Notes: generated by a model from the sequence alone, not told the origin. DNA of 64,000 nt from Mycobacterium lacus (GCF_010731535.1 NZ_AP022581.1:992001-1056000); one strand, 5' to 3'; counted from the first letter of the stretch, positions 51,021 through 62,194 are shown. A program made the numbers and translations.

Positions 51021-51080
51021 GCGAGCAGACGCAGAGTAGCCCCAAAACCACGGTTTTGGGGCTACTCTGCGTCTGCTCGC
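51021..51080. terminator. 60-bp palindrome, right flank of the PE_PGRS gene
   Basis: A perfect inverted repeat: two 28-base arms starting GCGAGCAGACGCAGAGTAGC around a CACG loop. It differs from the element at 48995 in a few arm positions, with compensating changes on the other arm, so the stem is conserved. The glgB stop (51082) is directly next to it. Confidence 0.8.
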
Positions 51081-51081
51081 G

Positions 51082-53277
51082 CTACGCAGGTTCGAACCAC
51101 ACGGCCGACATCGGCGGCAGCACCAGCGCCGCCGACGCGGGTCGGCCATGCCAGGGGTCGGCGGTGGCGTCCACACCGCCAAGATTGCCGATCCCGGAGC
51201 CGTTGTAGGCCGTCGCGTCGGTATTGAGCACCTCACGCCAGCGGCCGGGACTCGGAAGGCCGAGCCGGTAGCCGCTGTGCTCGGTACCCGCGAAGTTGAA
51301 CACACAGGCCATCACCGACCCGTCGCTGCCGTGTCGCAGGAAACTCAGCACGTTGTTGGCCGAGTCGTTGGCGTCGATCCAGGAATAGCCCTCGGGAATG
51401 GTGTCTTGACTCCATAGCGCCGGGCGGCTGCGGTAGATGTCGTTGATGTCGCGTACGAGGCGCAGAATGCCGTTGGAGAAACCGTTTTCGTCCAGTTGGA
51501 ACCAGTCCAAGCCGCGCTGCTCCGACCATTCGGCGCGCTGGCCGAATTCCTGGCCCATGAACAACAGTTGCTTGCCGGGGTGCGCCCACTGGTAGGCGAG
51601 CAGGCCGCGCAGCCCGGCGGCTTTGGCGTGATTGTTGCCCGGCATCCGCCCCCACAGGCTGCCCTTGCCGTGCACCACCTCGTCGTGGCTGAGCGGCAGC
51701 ACGAAATTCTCGCTGAAGGCATACAGCATCGAGAAGGTCATCTCATGGTGGTGGTAGCTGCGGTATATGGGATCTCGGCTGAGGTAGTCGAGGGTGTCGT
51801 GCATCCAGCCCATGTTCCATTTCATCGAAAAGCCCAGGCCACCAAGGGTGGTCGGTCGAGTCACTCCGGGCCACGATGTCGACTCCTCGGCGATGGTGAC
51901 GATCCCCGGCGCGACCTTGTGCGCCGTGGCGTTCATCTCCTGCAGGAACTGCACCGCTTCTAGGTTTTCGCGCCCGCCGTAGATGTTCGGGGTCCAGCCG
52001 CCTTCCGGGCGCGAGTAGTCCAGGTAGAGCATCGACGCCACCGCATCCACGCGTAGGCCGTCGACGTGGAACTCTTGCAGCCAGTACAACGCGTTGGCCA
52101 CCAGGAAGTTTCGCACTTCTGGGCGACCGAAGTCGAATACGTAAGTGCCCCAGTCCAATTGCTCTCCGCGGTTGGGATCGGAATGCTCGTAGAGCGGGGT
52201 GCCGTCAAACCGCCCCAGCGCCCATGCGTCCTTCGGGAAGTGCGCCGGCACCCAATCCACGATGACACCGATGCCGGCGCGGTGGAGGGCGTCCACAAGG
52301 GCACGGAAATCGTCGGGTGTGCCAAATCGCGACGTCGGCGCGTAGTAGGACGTGACCTGATATCCCCACGAACCGGCGAACGGGTGCTCGGCGACGGGCA
52401 GCAGTTCGACGTGGGTAAACCCGTGTGTCACGACGTAATCCGTGAGGTCGCGAGCAAGCTGGCGGTAGCTGCGCCCGGGGCGCCACGAGCCGAGGTGGAC
52501 CTCGTAGGTGCTCATCGGCTCGAACACCGGGTTGCGTTGCGCACGCTGTGTCATCCAGTCGCCGTCGCCCCAGGTGTAGTTACTCACCGTCACGCGCGAC
52601 GCCGTGTGCGGCGGGACCTCAGTGCCGAAGGCAAACGGGTCGGCGCGTTCGGTGACGACACCGTCGGCGCCATGCACCCGGAACTTGTACAGGCCATCCG
52701 TGGGAAAGCCGGGCCAGAACAATTCCCATACCCCGGATGAGCCCAGCACCCGCATGGGGGCGTCGTTGCCGTTCCAGCCGTTGAACTCGCCGATCAAGCT
52801 GACGCCCTTGGCATTGGGCGCCCATACGGCAAACGACACACCGGTTACGACACCGTCGGCCGTGGTGAACGAGCGGGGATGGGCACCGAGGACCTCCCAC
52901 AGGCGCTCGTGGCGGCCTTCGGCGAACAGGTGAAGGTCGACTTCCCCGAGGGTGGGTAGGAAGCGGTAGGCATCGGCGACGATGTGTGGTTCGGAACGCT
53001 GATAGCTCACTTGGAGTCGATAGTCGATGAGATCGGTGAACGGCAACGACACGGCGAACAGGCCAGATTCAATGTGCTGCAACGGAAATCGATCATCGCC
53101 GACAATCGCCACGACTTCGACCGCGTGCGGCCGGTAGGCCCGGATTACGGTGTGGTCGCCATACTCGTGGGCGCCCAGGATGCTGTGCGGGTTGTGATGC
53201 GCACCGGCCAACAGGCGCGAGAGATCGGCTGGCTCGGGAGCCAAGTGCGTCCCGGGGAGTTCGTTGGTTTTACTCAA
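51082..53277 (-). CDS. glgB: 1,4-alpha-glucan branching enzyme
   Basis: Cuts alpha-1,4 chains and rejoins them as alpha-1,6 branches (731 aa, GH13). An N-terminal CBM48-type region ([20 protein letters not shown]) leads into the barrel with the catalytic nucleophile Asp in [18 protein letters not shown], the acid Glu in [12 protein letters not shown] and the third Asp in [18 protein letters not shown] 53277 is the start by frame and by the GCAGGAGGTG site 8 bases upstream, which overlaps the end of glgE. In mycobacteria it branches the glucan built by GlgE. Counterpart of Rv1326c. Confidence 0.96.
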   Translation of the reverse strand: MSKTNELPGTHLAPEPADLSRLLAGAHHNPHSILGAHEYGDHTVIRAYRPHAVEVVAIVGDDRFPLQHIESGLFAVSLPFTDLIDYRLQVSYQRSEPHIVADAYRFLPTLGEVDLHLFAEGRHERLWEVLGAHPRSFTTADGVVTGVSFAVWAPNAKGVSLIGEFNGWNGNDAPMRVLGSSGVWELFWPGFPTDGLYKFRVHGADGVVTERADPFAFGTEVPPHTASRVTVSNYTWGDGDWMTQRAQRNPVFEPMSTYEVHLGSWRPGRSYRQLARDLTDYVVTHGFTHVELLPVAEHPFAGSWGYQVTSYYAPTSRFGTPDDFRALVDALHRAGIGVIVDWVPAHFPKDAWALGRFDGTPLYEHSDPNRGEQLDWGTYVFDFGRPEVRNFLVANALYWLQEFHVDGLRVDAVASMLYLDYSRPEGGWTPNIYGGRENLEAVQFLQEMNATAHKVAPGIVTIAEESTSWPGVTRPTTLGGLGFSMKWNMGWMHDTLDYLSRDPIYRSYHHHEMTFSMLYAFSENFVLPLSHDEVVHGKGSLWGRMPGNNHAKAAGLRGLLAYQWAHPGKQLLFMGQEFGQRAEWSEQRGLDWFQLDENGFSNGILRLVRDINDIYRSRPALWSQDTIPEGYSWIDANDSANNVLSFLRHGSDGSVMACVFNFAGTEHSGYRLGLPSPGRWREVLNTDATAYNGSGIGNLGGVDATADPWHGRPASAALVLPPMSAVWFEPA

Positions 53278-53283
53278 AGCCCG

Positions 53284-55368
53284 TCACCTCCTGCGCAGCA
53301 GCGTGATTCGGGATCCTTCCGGTATGAGTGGCATGTTGATGATGTGGGCCACCGCCCGCCCAGGGTCGATGCGAATGTAATTGGCTTGCCCCCATTGGTA
53401 TTCTTCGCCGGAGACCTCATCCCGCACCCAAAACCGGTCGTATGGTTCCATACCCAATGCCGGCATGTCCAACCACAGCGTCGCTTCCTCGGGCTCGAAT
53501 GCGTTGAGCGTTACCACCACCAATACACAGTCGCCGGTAGCCGGATCGAACTTGCTGTAGGCTAGCAGCGCATCGTTGTCGATGTGATGGAACGAAATGG
53601 TGCGCAACTGCTGCAGCGCGGGATGCAGCCGACGAATCGCGTTGAGCTGCTTGATGAACGGCTCGAGCGATCTGCCTTCGGCCAGCGCGCCCGCATAGTC
53701 GCGGGGACGCAATTCGTACTTCTCCGAGTCCAGGTACTCCTCGCTGCCCTCCCGCACCGGGCGGTGTTCGAACAGCTCGTAACCGGAGTACATGCCCCAG
53801 GCCGGACCCATCGTCGCCGCCAGCACCGCGCGGATGGCGAACATGCCCGGCCCGTCGTGTTGCAGGACGGCGTGCAGGATGTCGGGGGTGTTGACGAACA
53901 GGTTGGGTCGGCGGTAGTCGGCGAGTGCGGCGATGTCGTTGCCGAATTCGGTCAGCTCCCACTTGGAGGTGCGCCAGGTGAAATAGCTGTAGGACTGGGT
54001 GAAGCCGAGCTTGGCCAGCCCGTATTGACGTGCGGGCGGAGTGAAGGCCTCGGATAGAAACAGCACGTCGGGGTCGACGCGTTTCACCTGGCCGATCAGC
54101 CAGGCCCAGAAGTCCGGTGGCTTGGTGTGCGGATTGTCGACCCGAAAGAATTTGACGCCGTGGTCGACCCAATGTCGTACCACGCGCAGGACTTCGTCGT
54201 AGAGACCGGCGGGATCGTTGTCGAAGTTGAGCGGATAGATGTCCTGATACTTTTTCGGCGGGTTCTCCGCGTAGGCGATGGTGCCGTCCGGCAATTCGGT
54301 GAACCACTGCCGGTGTTCGCGCGCCCACGGGTGATCCGGTGCGCATTGCAGCGCCAGGTCCAGGGCCACCTCCATACCCAGGTCGCGTGCCGCGGCGACG
54401 AAGTTGTCGAAGTCGTCGATGGTGCCCAGGCTCGGATGAACAGCGTCGTGGCCACCCTCATCGCTACCGATTGCCCATGGCGATCCCACATCTGTCGGAG
54501 CGGCGGTGGGGGCGTTGTTGCGGCCCTTGCGGTGCACCCGGCCAATCGGGTGGATCGGTGGCAGGTACACCACGTCGAATCCCATCGCGGCAATGCGCGG
54601 CAGCGCCGCGGCGGCAGTGGCAAAGGTGCCGTGGACCGGATTGCCGTCGGCGTCCCATCCGCCGGTCGAGCGTGGAAACATCTCATACCACGCGCCGAAC
54701 CGGGCCAACGGCCGGTCCACCCAAACGCCGAACTGCTCACCCCGGGTGACCAGCTCCCGCAACGGAAAGTGAGCCAGCAGCGCTTCGATTTCCGGCGCCA
54801 GGGCCAGCGCCGTGCGGGTCACCGGATCCCCGGGGGTCCGCAAGGCCGCCGCGGCCTCCAGCAGCGGGAGTCGCTGCTCGCGTGGCACGCCCGCCGCGGC
54901 GCGCTCGAACAGCGCAGCGCCGATCAGCAAATCGTTGGACAGCTCGGTCTCGCCCTGGCCGGCGTCCAGCTTGGCCACCAGCCCATGGCGCCACGTGCGG
55001 ATGGGGTCGCCCCAGCCGTCGACCCGGAACGTCCACAATCCCACGCTGTTCGGGGTGAACTGACCATGGAAAACAAAGGGCTCTTGGCCCATCGTCATGG
55101 GAATCAGCAGCGGCTTGACCCGTCGCTCGACTGTTCTGTCATCCAGCTCGGCTTCGGGCGCCTGGACCGCCCTGACTAGGCGGGTTTCCTGGACCTGCGG
55201 ATAGCGCGGCCCCAGGTAGCGCACGACCAGGGTTGCCGCGACAGCCTCGTGGCCTTCCCGCCACACCGAAGCGCTGACCGGAACCACCTCACCGACCACG
55301 GCCTTGGCGGGGTACGCGCCGCATGAGACGACGGGCTGGACATTATCGATCTCGACACGGCCGGGCAC
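53284..55368 (-). CDS. glgE: Maltose-1-phosphate maltosyltransferase
   Basis: Extends alpha-1,4 glucans using maltose 1-phosphate; 694 aa, GH13_3. Loss of GlgE in M. tuberculosis causes toxic build-up of maltose-1-P. The catalytic Asp is in [19 protein letters not shown] and the acid Glu in [15 protein letters not shown]. The barrel opens at [23 protein letters not shown] 55368 has GGAG 6 bases upstream. The stop is 6 bases before the glgB start, so the two enzymes that make the branched glucan are co-translated. Counterpart of Rv1327c. Confidence 0.97.
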   Translation of the reverse strand: MPGRVEIDNVQPVVSCGAYPAKAVVGEVVPVSASVWREGHEAVAATLVVRYLGPRYPQVQETRLVRAVQAPEAELDDRTVERRVKPLLIPMTMGQEPFVFHGQFTPNSVGLWTFRVDGWGDPIRTWRHGLVAKLDAGQGETELSNDLLIGAALFERAAAGVPREQRLPLLEAAAALRTPGDPVTRTALALAPEIEALLAHFPLRELVTRGEQFGVWVDRPLARFGAWYEMFPRSTGGWDADGNPVHGTFATAAAALPRIAAMGFDVVYLPPIHPIGRVHRKGRNNAPTAAPTDVGSPWAIGSDEGGHDAVHPSLGTIDDFDNFVAAARDLGMEVALDLALQCAPDHPWAREHRQWFTELPDGTIAYAENPPKKYQDIYPLNFDNDPAGLYDEVLRVVRHWVDHGVKFFRVDNPHTKPPDFWAWLIGQVKRVDPDVLFLSEAFTPPARQYGLAKLGFTQSYSYFTWRTSKWELTEFGNDIAALADYRRPNLFVNTPDILHAVLQHDGPGMFAIRAVLAATMGPAWGMYSGYELFEHRPVREGSEEYLDSEKYELRPRDYAGALAEGRSLEPFIKQLNAIRRLHPALQQLRTISFHHIDNDALLAYSKFDPATGDCVLVVVTLNAFEPEEATLWLDMPALGMEPYDRFWVRDEVSGEEYQWGQANYIRIDPGRAVAHIINMPLIPEGSRITLLRRR

Positions 55369-55545
55369 CGATCACTCCGTTCCTGGGCTCCTCACCCCCG
55401 GCGATTATCAGCGGTTCTCGTCGGGGTGTCCTTCGTGTGTCGTTGTCAATGCGTCTGTTCGCGCCCCGTACCTACCCTAGTGTCCCGCCACACCGGCGGC
55501 CCAAAGGCCGTTGCCGTCCGGGCCAGCGGGCAGCGAATTCCTCAG

Positions 55546-55551
55546 TAAGGT
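55546..55551 (+). promoter_or_regulatory. Candidate -10 box (TAAGGT) for glgP
   Basis: TAAGGT ends 8 bases before the glgP GTG, so the transcript would start within two bases of the start codon. The 191-base gap between glgE and glgP must also hold the glgE promoter. Confidence 0.4.
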
Positions 55552-55559
55552 AAGGATGC

Positions 55560-58142
55560 GTGAAAGCCCTCCGCCGGTTTACCGTCCGTGCCCACCTACC
55601 CGACCGCCTTTCCGCGTTGGACCAGCTGTCGACCAACTTGCGGTGGTCGTGGGAAAAGCCGACTCAGGACCTGTTCGCGAGCATCGATCCCGTGTTGTGG
55701 GCGCAGTGCGGCAACGATCCCTTGGCGCTGCTAGGTGCGGTAAGCCCGGCACGGCTCGACGAGTTAGCGCTCGACGAAGCGTTCCTGAACCGGCTCGATG
55801 AGCTGGCGGCCGACCTGAACGACTACCTGAGCCGTCCGCTGTGGTATCAGCAGCAGGAACAGGCCGGCGCGGCCCTGCCCGCCGGCATTGCGTACTTCTC
55901 GATGGAGTTCGGCGTCGCAGAGGTGTTGCCCAACTATTCCGGTGGCCTCGGAATTCTCGCCGGCGACCACCTGAAGTCGGCATCTGATCTGGGGTTGCCG
56001 CTGATCGCGGTGGGCCTGTACTACCGGTCTGGTTACTTTCGGCAGTCGTTGACCGCCGACGGCTGGCAGCAGGAGACATATCCATCGCTCGACCCCCAAG
56101 GGCTGCCGTTGCGGTTGCTCACCGATGCCGCCGGGGATCCCGTGCTGGTCGAGTTGGCCCTGCCGGATTCCACGCAGCTGAGGGCGCGAGTCTGGGTCGC
56201 GCAGGTCGGGCGTGTGCCGTTGCTGCTGCTCGACTCCGATGTCCCGGAAAACGAGCACGAACTGCGTGGCGTCACCGATCGGCTCTACGGCGGCGATCAG
56301 GAGCACCGCATCAAGCAAGAGATCCTGGCCGGAATTGGGGGCGTGCGGGCGATCCGCGCGTTTACCGCGATCGAAGGGCTTCGCGCGCCCGAGGTGTTCC
56401 ACATGAACGAGGGCCACGCCGGATTCCTCGGCGTGGAACGCATCCGTGAACTGGTCGCCGATTCGGGATTGGACTTCGACACCGCGTTGACGGTCGTGCG
56501 GTCGGCCACGGTGTTCACCACCCACACCCCGGTACCGGCCGGCATCGACCGGTTCCCGCTGGATATGGTGCAGCGCTACTTCGACGATGATGCGCAGGCG
56601 CTGCTGCCGGGCGTGCCGGCCGAGCGGGTCCTCGCCCTCGGCGCCGAGGACGATCCGACCAAGTTCAACATGGCTCACATGGGGTTGCGGCTGGCGCAAC
56701 GCTCCAATGGCGTCTCGCTGCTGCACGGGCGGGTGAGCCGGGCCATGTTCAACGAGCTGTGGCCCGGGTTCGATCGCGGTGAGGTGCCGATCGGATCGAT
56801 CACCAATGGCGTGCACGCGCGCACCTGGGCCGCGCCGCAGTGGTTGCAGCTGGGTCGCGAACTGGCCGGCTCCGACTCGTTCAGTGACCCCGGCGTCTGG
56901 CTGCGGCTGCAACAGGTCGATCCCGGACACCTGTGGTGGATCCGGTGTCAACTGCGATCGCTACTCGTCGACGACGTCCGGGTGCGGCTGCGTCAATCGT
57001 GGTTGGAACGCGGCGCATCCGATGCCGAATTAGGTTGGGTATCTTCGGCGTTCGACCCGAACGTGCTCACGGTCGGGTTCGCCCGGCGGGTCCCGACATA
57101 CAAGCGCCTGACGCTCATGCTGCGCGACCCGCAACGGCTGGAGCGCTTGCTGCTCGACCCGGAACGGCCGATTCAGCTGATCGTTGCCGGAAAGTCGCAC
57201 CCCGCCGATGACGGCGGCAAGGCGCTGATCCAGCAGGTGGTGCGCTTCGCCGACCGTCCGGAGGTACGCCATCGCATCGCCTTCCTGCCGAACTACGACA
57301 TGTCGATGGCCCGGTTGTTGTACTGGGGCTGCGACGTTTGGCTCAACAATCCGCTGCGACCATTGGAGGCATGCGGCACTTCGGGAATGAAGAGCGCGCT
57401 CAACGGCGGTTTGAACCTGTCCATCCGTGACGGCTGGTGGGACGAGTGGTACGACGGCGAAAACGGTTGGGAAATACCGTCTGCCGACGGAGTGGCTAAC
57501 GAGGGCCGGCGCGACGACCTGGAGGCCAGCGCGCTGTACGACCTGCTGGAACAGGCGGTTGCACCAAAGTTCTACGAGCGCGACGAACGTGGCGTGCCGC
57601 CGCGGTGGATGGAGATGGTGCGCCACACTCTGCAGACGCTTGGCCCCAAAGTGTTGGCATCGCGAATGGTGCGCGACTACGTCGAGCACTACTACGCGCC
57701 GGCGGCAAAATCGCTGCGCAAGACCATTGCCGCCCCCGTCGGCGGCAGCGAGTTCGACGCGGCCCGGGAGCTGGCCGCCTACCGCCGGCGCGCCGAAGAA
57801 GCGTGGCCCAAGATCGAGATCACCGACGTCGACAGCACCGGCCTGCCGGATACTCCGCTGCTCGGGTCCAAACTCACCCTGACCGCTATCGTGCAACTGG
57901 CCGGGCTGGGGCCCGGCGACGTCACCGTGCAGGCGGTGCTGGGCAGAGTCGACGCCGGCGATGTGCTGGTGGACCCCATCACCGTCGAGATGTCGCATAC
58001 GGGCACAGACGGCGCTAGCGAAATCTTCTCGACCACAACGCCACTGCCGATAGCGGGGGCCGTTGGGTACACGGTGCGGGTGCTGCCGCGCCATCCGATG
58101 CTCGCCGCCAGCAACGAACTTGGGCTGGTGACGCTCGCGTGA
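55560..58142 (+). CDS. glgP: Alpha-glucan (glycogen) phosphorylase
   Basis: Releases glucose 1-phosphate from the non-reducing ends of alpha-1,4 glucan; 860 aa, GT35. The short GlgP type: N-terminal DUF3417 segment (RRFTVRAHLPDRLSALDQLS), active-site GGLGILAGDHLKSASDLGLP, and the PLP lysine in EACGTSGMKSALNGGLNLS. C-terminal extra domain begins near EIEITDVDSTGLP. It degrades what GlgB/GlgE make; divergent transcription allows separate control. GTG start. Counterpart of Rv1328. Confidence 0.96.
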   Translation: MKALRRFTVRAHLPDRLSALDQLSTNLRWSWEKPTQDLFASIDPVLWAQCGNDPLALLGAVSPARLDELALDEAFLNRLDELAADLNDYLSRPLWYQQQEQAGAALPAGIAYFSMEFGVAEVLPNYSGGLGILAGDHLKSASDLGLPLIAVGLYYRSGYFRQSLTADGWQQETYPSLDPQGLPLRLLTDAAGDPVLVELALPDSTQLRARVWVAQVGRVPLLLLDSDVPENEHELRGVTDRLYGGDQEHRIKQEILAGIGGVRAIRAFTAIEGLRAPEVFHMNEGHAGFLGVERIRELVADSGLDFDTALTVVRSATVFTTHTPVPAGIDRFPLDMVQRYFDDDAQALLPGVPAERVLALGAEDDPTKFNMAHMGLRLAQRSNGVSLLHGRVSRAMFNELWPGFDRGEVPIGSITNGVHARTWAAPQWLQLGRELAGSDSFSDPGVWLRLQQVDPGHLWWIRCQLRSLLVDDVRVRLRQSWLERGASDAELGWVSSAFDPNVLTVGFARRVPTYKRLTLMLRDPQRLERLLLDPERPIQLIVAGKSHPADDGGKALIQQVVRFADRPEVRHRIAFLPNYDMSMARLLYWGCDVWLNNPLRPLEACGTSGMKSALNGGLNLSIRDGWWDEWYDGENGWEIPSADGVANEGRRDDLEASALYDLLEQAVAPKFYERDERGVPPRWMEMVRHTLQTLGPKVLASRMVRDYVEHYYAPAAKSLRKTIAAPVGGSEFDAARELAAYRRRAEEAWPKIEITDVDSTGLPDTPLLGSKLTLTAIVQLAGLGPGDVTVQAVLGRVDAGDVLVDPITVEMSHTGTDGASEIFSTTTPLPIAGAVGYTVRVLPRHPMLAASNELGLVTLA

Positions 58143-58378
58143 CGTTCGACGGGAACGACAAGCTCGCAGACATTCCAGCGGAGATGCGGCCGCGCATGGT
58201 GGTGGGCTATCAAAACGCGTGTCGCCGAGCAGCCGCGGGCCAATGTGCTCGATGCGGGCATCGGCGGAATGATCATCCACTTGCCCGCCCACGGCTCCGC
58301 GCCTGGTATCGTCACCGCCGCCGACACGTTGCGCCCACTGGTTGGGCCATCACCGGCCGCCTACCCGGCGGCGAGCTG
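58143..58378. other. Gap between convergent glgP and dinG
   Basis: 236 bases without a supportable gene. GACGTTCGACGGGAACGACA and the following sequence look like weak coding remnants but give no family. No strong hairpin was noticed. Confidence 0.35.
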
Positions 58379-60382
58379 TCACGCCGGGTGGTTGTCCAGG
58401 GATACCCGCAGCCGCCGAAGCGCCCCGCGGACCTGCGCACCGTTGGTGGTTTGCCAGAACGGCGGCAGCGACGCGCGCAGATAATCGCCGTATCGGGCGG
58501 TGGCCATTCGCGAATCCAGCACGGCAACCACGCCCCGGTCGGTGGCGCGGCGTAACAGCCGACCCGACCCTTGAGCCAGCAACAGCGCGGCGTGGCTGGC
58601 GGCGACGGCCATGAACCCATTGCCGCCGCGGGCTGCCACCGCACGCTGGCGCGCACTCAGCAACGGGTCATCCGGCCGGGGAAACGGGATGCGGTCGATC
58701 AGCACCAGTGACAGCGACGGACCCGGCACGTCGACGCCCTGCCACAGCGACAAGGTGCCGAACAGCGATGTCGCCGGGTCGGCAGTGAACTGCTCGACGA
58801 GCGCGGGGGTGCTGTCGTCGCCCTGGCACAACACCGGTGTGGAGAGTCGTTCGCGCATGGCCTCGGCGGCGGCGCGCGCCGCCCGCATCGAGGAGAACAG
58901 GCCAAGCGTGCGCCCGCCGGCCGCAGTGATCAGTTCGGCGATCTCGGTTAACTGCTCGGCCGAGCCGGTGCCGTCGCGGCCGGGCGGCGGGAGATGCGCT
59001 GCCACATAGAGAATTCCCGACTCGGCGTGCTGGAACGGTGAGCCGACGTCCAGTCCGCGCCAACGATAATCGTCACTGGTCAGTCCCCACGCGGTGGCCA
59101 TCGCGTCGAAGGTCCCGCCGACGGTCAGCGTCGCCGACGTCAATACGACGGTCGAACGCGAAAACACCGCAGTAGCCAGCAACTTGGCGACCGACAGCGG
59201 AGCCACCCGTAGCACGGCGCGGGACGCACCGCGGCTTTCCTCGTGGTCGAGCCAGACCACGTCGGTGCGGTCGGGGATGGCGGGGGTGAACGAGTCTAAG
59301 ATCCGCGACGCGGTCTCGGAGATCTCGATCAGTGCCGCAGCCGCTTCCGCGCGCGCCGATGCCGCCTTGGCGTCGCTGGTGGCCTCGATCGCCGAGCGTG
59401 CCGCGGCCGCCGCGTCGCGCAGCGCGGTCAGGTAGGTCGCCATCTCGTCGTTTAGATAATCGATGCGGCCGGGCTTCGCATCGTGGATGGCCGAGGCGAG
59501 GGTGGCTGTCGTCGCATCCAATCGCTGGGTCAGTTCCGGGTCTACCAACCGGGCAATCCGCCGCGCGGCCAGTCCGAGGCTGGCCGAGGACAGCTCGGCG
59601 CCGGCCACCGAGGTCACCCGGTCGGCCAGCTCGTGCGCCTCGTCGATGACCAGCAGCGTGTGTTCCGGCAGCACACCCGATTCGGTGACGGCATCGATGG
59701 CCAGCAGCGCGTGGTTGGTGACGACGATATCGGCCCTGCCGGCAGCACCACGCGCCCGTTCGGAGAAGCACTCGGAGCCGAACGGACAACGCGCGACGCC
59801 GATACATTCGCGCGCGGAAACGCTGACCTGAGACCACGATCGGTCGCCCACGCCAGGCTTCAGGTCGTCGCGGTCGCCGGTGTCGGTCGACGACGCCCAG
59901 GCGGTGAGCCGCTGCACGTCGCGGCCCAACGCGGTGACCGCCATCGGGTCGAAGAGCTCCTCCTGCGGCGGTTCCTCCCCTACGCCTGGGTCGTCGGAAG
60001 CGCCATTGTGGACCTTGTTCAGGCACAGGTAGTTTCGTCGACCCTTGAGTAACGCGAACCGCGGCCGGCGAGGCAGCGCTTCGGCGAGTGAATCGGCCAG
60101 CCGGGGCAGGTCGCGATCGACGAGTTGACGCTGCAGGGCGATCGTAGCCGTCGACACCACGACCGGAGTTTCGTCGCTGACCGCGCGGACAATCGCGGGA
60201 ACCAGATACGCCAGCGACTTGCCGGTGCCGGTTCCGGCCTGAACGACCAGGTGCTCGCCGGTTTCGAAGGCCTGCGCGACCGCGGTGGCCATCTCCAGCT
60301 GACCGCGGCGTTCACTGCCACCGAGCGCGGCCACGGCGATGGCGAGCAGCTCGGGCACAGACTTGGAAACGGACTCGGTCAC
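58379..60382 (-). CDS. dinG: ATP-dependent DNA helicase DinG
   Basis: A superfamily 2 helicase (XPD/DinG type, 667 aa) with Walker A in VVQAGTGTGKSLAYLVPAIV, DEAH box in LLVIDEAHELADRVTSVA and an iron-sulfur cluster Cys set (NYLCLNKV, RECIGVARCPFGSECFSE). Motif V/VI blocks LWQGVDVPGPSLSLVLIDRI and QGSGRLLRRATDRG follow. It unwinds structured DNA and RNA-DNA hybrids. GTG start; it lies 18 bases after pncB1 and is likely in one operon. Counterpart of Rv1329c. Confidence 0.95.
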   Translation of the reverse strand: MTESVSKSVPELLAIAVAALGGSERRGQLEMATAVAQAFETGEHLVVQAGTGTGKSLAYLVPAIVRAVSDETPVVVSTATIALQRQLVDRDLPRLADSLAEALPRRPRFALLKGRRNYLCLNKVHNGASDDPGVGEEPPQEELFDPMAVTALGRDVQRLTAWASSTDTGDRDDLKPGVGDRSWSQVSVSARECIGVARCPFGSECFSERARGAAGRADIVVTNHALLAIDAVTESGVLPEHTLLVIDEAHELADRVTSVAGAELSSASLGLAARRIARLVDPELTQRLDATTATLASAIHDAKPGRIDYLNDEMATYLTALRDAAAAARSAIEATSDAKAASARAEAAAALIEISETASRILDSFTPAIPDRTDVVWLDHEESRGASRAVLRVAPLSVAKLLATAVFSRSTVVLTSATLTVGGTFDAMATAWGLTSDDYRWRGLDVGSPFQHAESGILYVAAHLPPPGRDGTGSAEQLTEIAELITAAGGRTLGLFSSMRAARAAAEAMRERLSTPVLCQGDDSTPALVEQFTADPATSLFGTLSLWQGVDVPGPSLSLVLIDRIPFPRPDDPLLSARQRAVAARGGNGFMAVAASHAALLLAQGSGRLLRRATDRGVVAVLDSRMATARYGDYLRASLPPFWQTTNGAQVRGALRRLRVSLDNHPA

Positions 60383-60400
60383 GGCTGGCGTGGCTACTCC

Positions 60401-61822
60401 TCAGAACGCGATCTGCCGCGTCGGAATCGCGGGTTCGCCATGCGCCAGCTTAAGTCCCTCCCACGGCAGGCTGCGCAGTCCGGACGCGACCAGCTCCCGC
60501 GCTTTCGCCAGGCTGGTATCGGCCACCACCTGCCCGCCGCGGACCAGGGGCGTCGTCAATACCCGGCATGGTTCGGGGGTATCCGGCGGGCGGCCCGCCG
60601 GATACACAACCTCCTCGGTGACCGTGCCCGTCGGGCGGGAGTGCCGCAGCGCCTCCTTGCGCCCGCCATGGGATTCCTTGTGGCTGCTGCGCTTTCGCAC
60701 CGGCATGCCGTCGACCTCGACCAGCTTGTACACCATGTTCGCGGTCGGTGCGCCCGAGCCGGTGACCAGCGACGTACCGACGCCGTAGCTGTCCACCGGC
60801 TCGGCGCGCAGCGCCGCGATGGAGAACTCGTCGAGATCACCGGATACCACGATGCGCGTCCGGGCGGCCCCCAGCTGGTCCAACTGCTGCCGGACCTGGC
60901 GCGCCAGCACCCCCAGCTCGCCGGAGTCGATCCGGACCGCGCCGAGTGTGGCACCGGCGGCGGCCACGGCATTGGCCACGCCGGTCGTCACGTCGTAGGT
61001 GTCCACCAGCAGCGTGGTGTCGGCGCCCAGAGCGTCGACCTGCGCGCGGAACGCGGCCAATTCGGACATTTCCAGGGGGGTGTCCCGCTGGGTGTGCAGC
61101 ATGGTGAAGGCGTGCGCGGCGGTGCCCTCCGCGGGCACACCGTAGCGCCACCGGGCCGCCAAGTTGGAGGTCGCGGCGAACCCGGCGATGTAGGCCGCCC
61201 GGGCCGCCGCCACCGCGGCACGTTCGTGGGTTCGTCGTGAGCCCATCTCGATCAGCGGCCGCCCCCCGGCGGCACTGACCATGCGTGCGGCCGCCGAAGC
61301 GATCGCGCTGTCGTGGTTGAGGATCGACAGCACCAGTGTTTCGAGCACCACGCATTCGGCGAAGCTGCCGTGTACCGACAGGATGGGGGATCCCGGGAAG
61401 TACAGCTCGCCCTCGGCATAGCCGTCGATGTCACCCCCGAACCGGAAACCGCGCAGATAGCGCAAGACGTCGGGGTCGAGGAATTCGGCGAGTAACCGGC
61501 ACGCGTCGTCGTCGAACCTGAACTGCGGCAGGGTTTCCAACAGTCGGCCGGTTCCGGCGACCACGCCGTATCGGCGACCCGCGGGGAGCCGCCGGGCGAA
61601 CACCTCGAACGTGGTCTGGCGATGGGCCGTGCCGTTTCGCAGCGCCGCGGCCAGCATGGTCAACTCGTACTTGTCGGTCAGCAGCCCGGCTGGGTCTGGA
61701 TTGCCGGGCTCTCCCCCTCGCCGTCCCCCGCAGGCGGGCGGTACCCCCTGCGCGGCTGGGGGTGCCCCCACAGCGGGCCCAGACGGCCCGCATCGTCGCC
61801 CAGCTGGGACCGAGTCGTTCAT
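60401..61822 (-). CDS. pncB1: Nicotinate phosphoribosyltransferase
   Basis: First step of NAD salvage from nicotinate (Preiss-Handler); 473 aa. The N-terminal [18 protein letters not shown] and phosphate-binding [40 protein letters not shown] identify it. The conserved [20 protein letters not shown] carries substrate residues. ATG 61822 is preferred because TACGGT lies 6 bases upstream; the M. tuberculosis protein starts about 18 residues further in, at the VGAPPAA equivalent. The extra N terminus includes a Pro/Gly-rich insert coinciding with a GC-rich palindrome. Counterpart of Rv1330c. Confidence 0.94.
   Translation of the reverse strand: MNDSVPAGRRCGPSGPAVGAPPAAQGVPPACGGRRGGEPGNPDPAGLLTDKYELTMLAAALRNGTAHRQTTFEVFARRLPAGRRYGVVAGTGRLLETLPQFRFDDDACRLLAEFLDPDVLRYLRGFRFGGDIDGYAEGELYFPGSPILSVHGSFAECVVLETLVLSILNHDSAIASAAARMVSAAGGRPLIEMGSRRTHERAAVAAARAAYIAGFAATSNLAARWRYGVPAEGTAAHAFTMLHTQRDTPLEMSELAAFRAQVDALGADTTLLVDTYDVTTGVANAVAAAGATLGAVRIDSGELGVLARQVRQQLDQLGAARTRIVVSGDLDEFSIAALRAEPVDSYGVGTSLVTGSGAPTANMVYKLVEVDGMPVRKRSSHKESHGGRKEALRHSRPTGTVTEEVVYPAGRPPDTPEPCRVLTTPLVRGGQVVADTSLAKARELVASGLRSLPWEGLKLAHGEPAIPTRQIAF
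61711..61771. repeat. GC-rich palindromic insert inside the pncB1 N terminus
   Basis: Blocks TCTCCCCCTCGCCGTCCCCC, GCAGGCGGGCGGTACCCCCT and GCTGGGGGTGCCCCCAC form overlapping hairpins. They encode the extra residues GVPPACGG that the M. tuberculosis protein lacks. Likely a copy of a small repeated palindrome that landed in frame. Confidence 0.4.
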
Positions 61823-61828
61823 GCTGCA

Positions 61829-61834
61829 ACCGTA
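61829..61834 (-). promoter_or_regulatory. Candidate -10 box (TACGGT) for pncB1
   Basis: On the minus strand TACGGT is followed by TTGCAGC-type spacing of six bases and ATG 61822, supporting a leaderless transcript and that start. Confidence 0.5.
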
Positions 61835-61876
61835 TCCGTACGCGCCGGTAGCTCGGTATTCGCGTCGATGGCTCGG

Positions 61877-61882
61877 TATCCT
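61877..61882 (+). promoter_or_regulatory. Candidate -10 box (TATCCT) for clpS
   Basis: TATCCT is followed by six bases and the clpS ATG. It lies 43 bases from the opposing pncB1 box, so the two divergent promoters share one short region. Confidence 0.5.
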
Positions 61883-61888
61883 GGGGCC

Positions 61889-62194
61889 ATGGTTGTCGCG
61901 TCCGCGCCCGCTAAGCCGGGCACCACCGGGCAACGCGAGTCCGCGCCGGTAGACGTTACCGCCGCACCCTGGGTCACCATCGTGTGGGACGACCCCGTCA
62001 ACCTGATGACCTACGTGACGTACGTCTTCCAGAAGTTGTTCGGCTACAGCGAGCCGCATGCCACCAAGCTGATGCTGCAGGTGCACAACGAAGGCAAGGC
62101 AGTGGTGTCGTCGGGCAGCCGGGAGTCCATGGAGGTCGACGTGTCCAGACTGCACGCCGCCGGTTTGTGGGCGACTATGCAGCAGGACCGGTGA
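61889..62194 (+). CDS. clpS: ATP-dependent Clp protease adaptor ClpS
   Basis: A 101-residue N-recognin that delivers proteins with destabilising N-terminal residues to ClpC/ClpP. The core [20 protein letters not shown] and [20 protein letters not shown] contains the DDP(V/x)N motif and the His that line the N-degron pocket. The N-terminal 25 residues are a flexible tail. ATG 61889 as in Rv1331. The next gene begins 25 bases later. Confidence 0.96.
   Translation: MVVASAPAKPGTTGQRESAPVDVTAAPWVTIVWDDPVNLMTYVTYVFQKLFGYSEPHATKLMLQVHNEGKAVVSSGSRESMEVDVSRLHAAGLWATMQQDR

Noticed and set aside
58139..58555. Plus-strand frame after glgP
   Set aside because: Mostly antisense to the end of dinG, with no recognisable domain.
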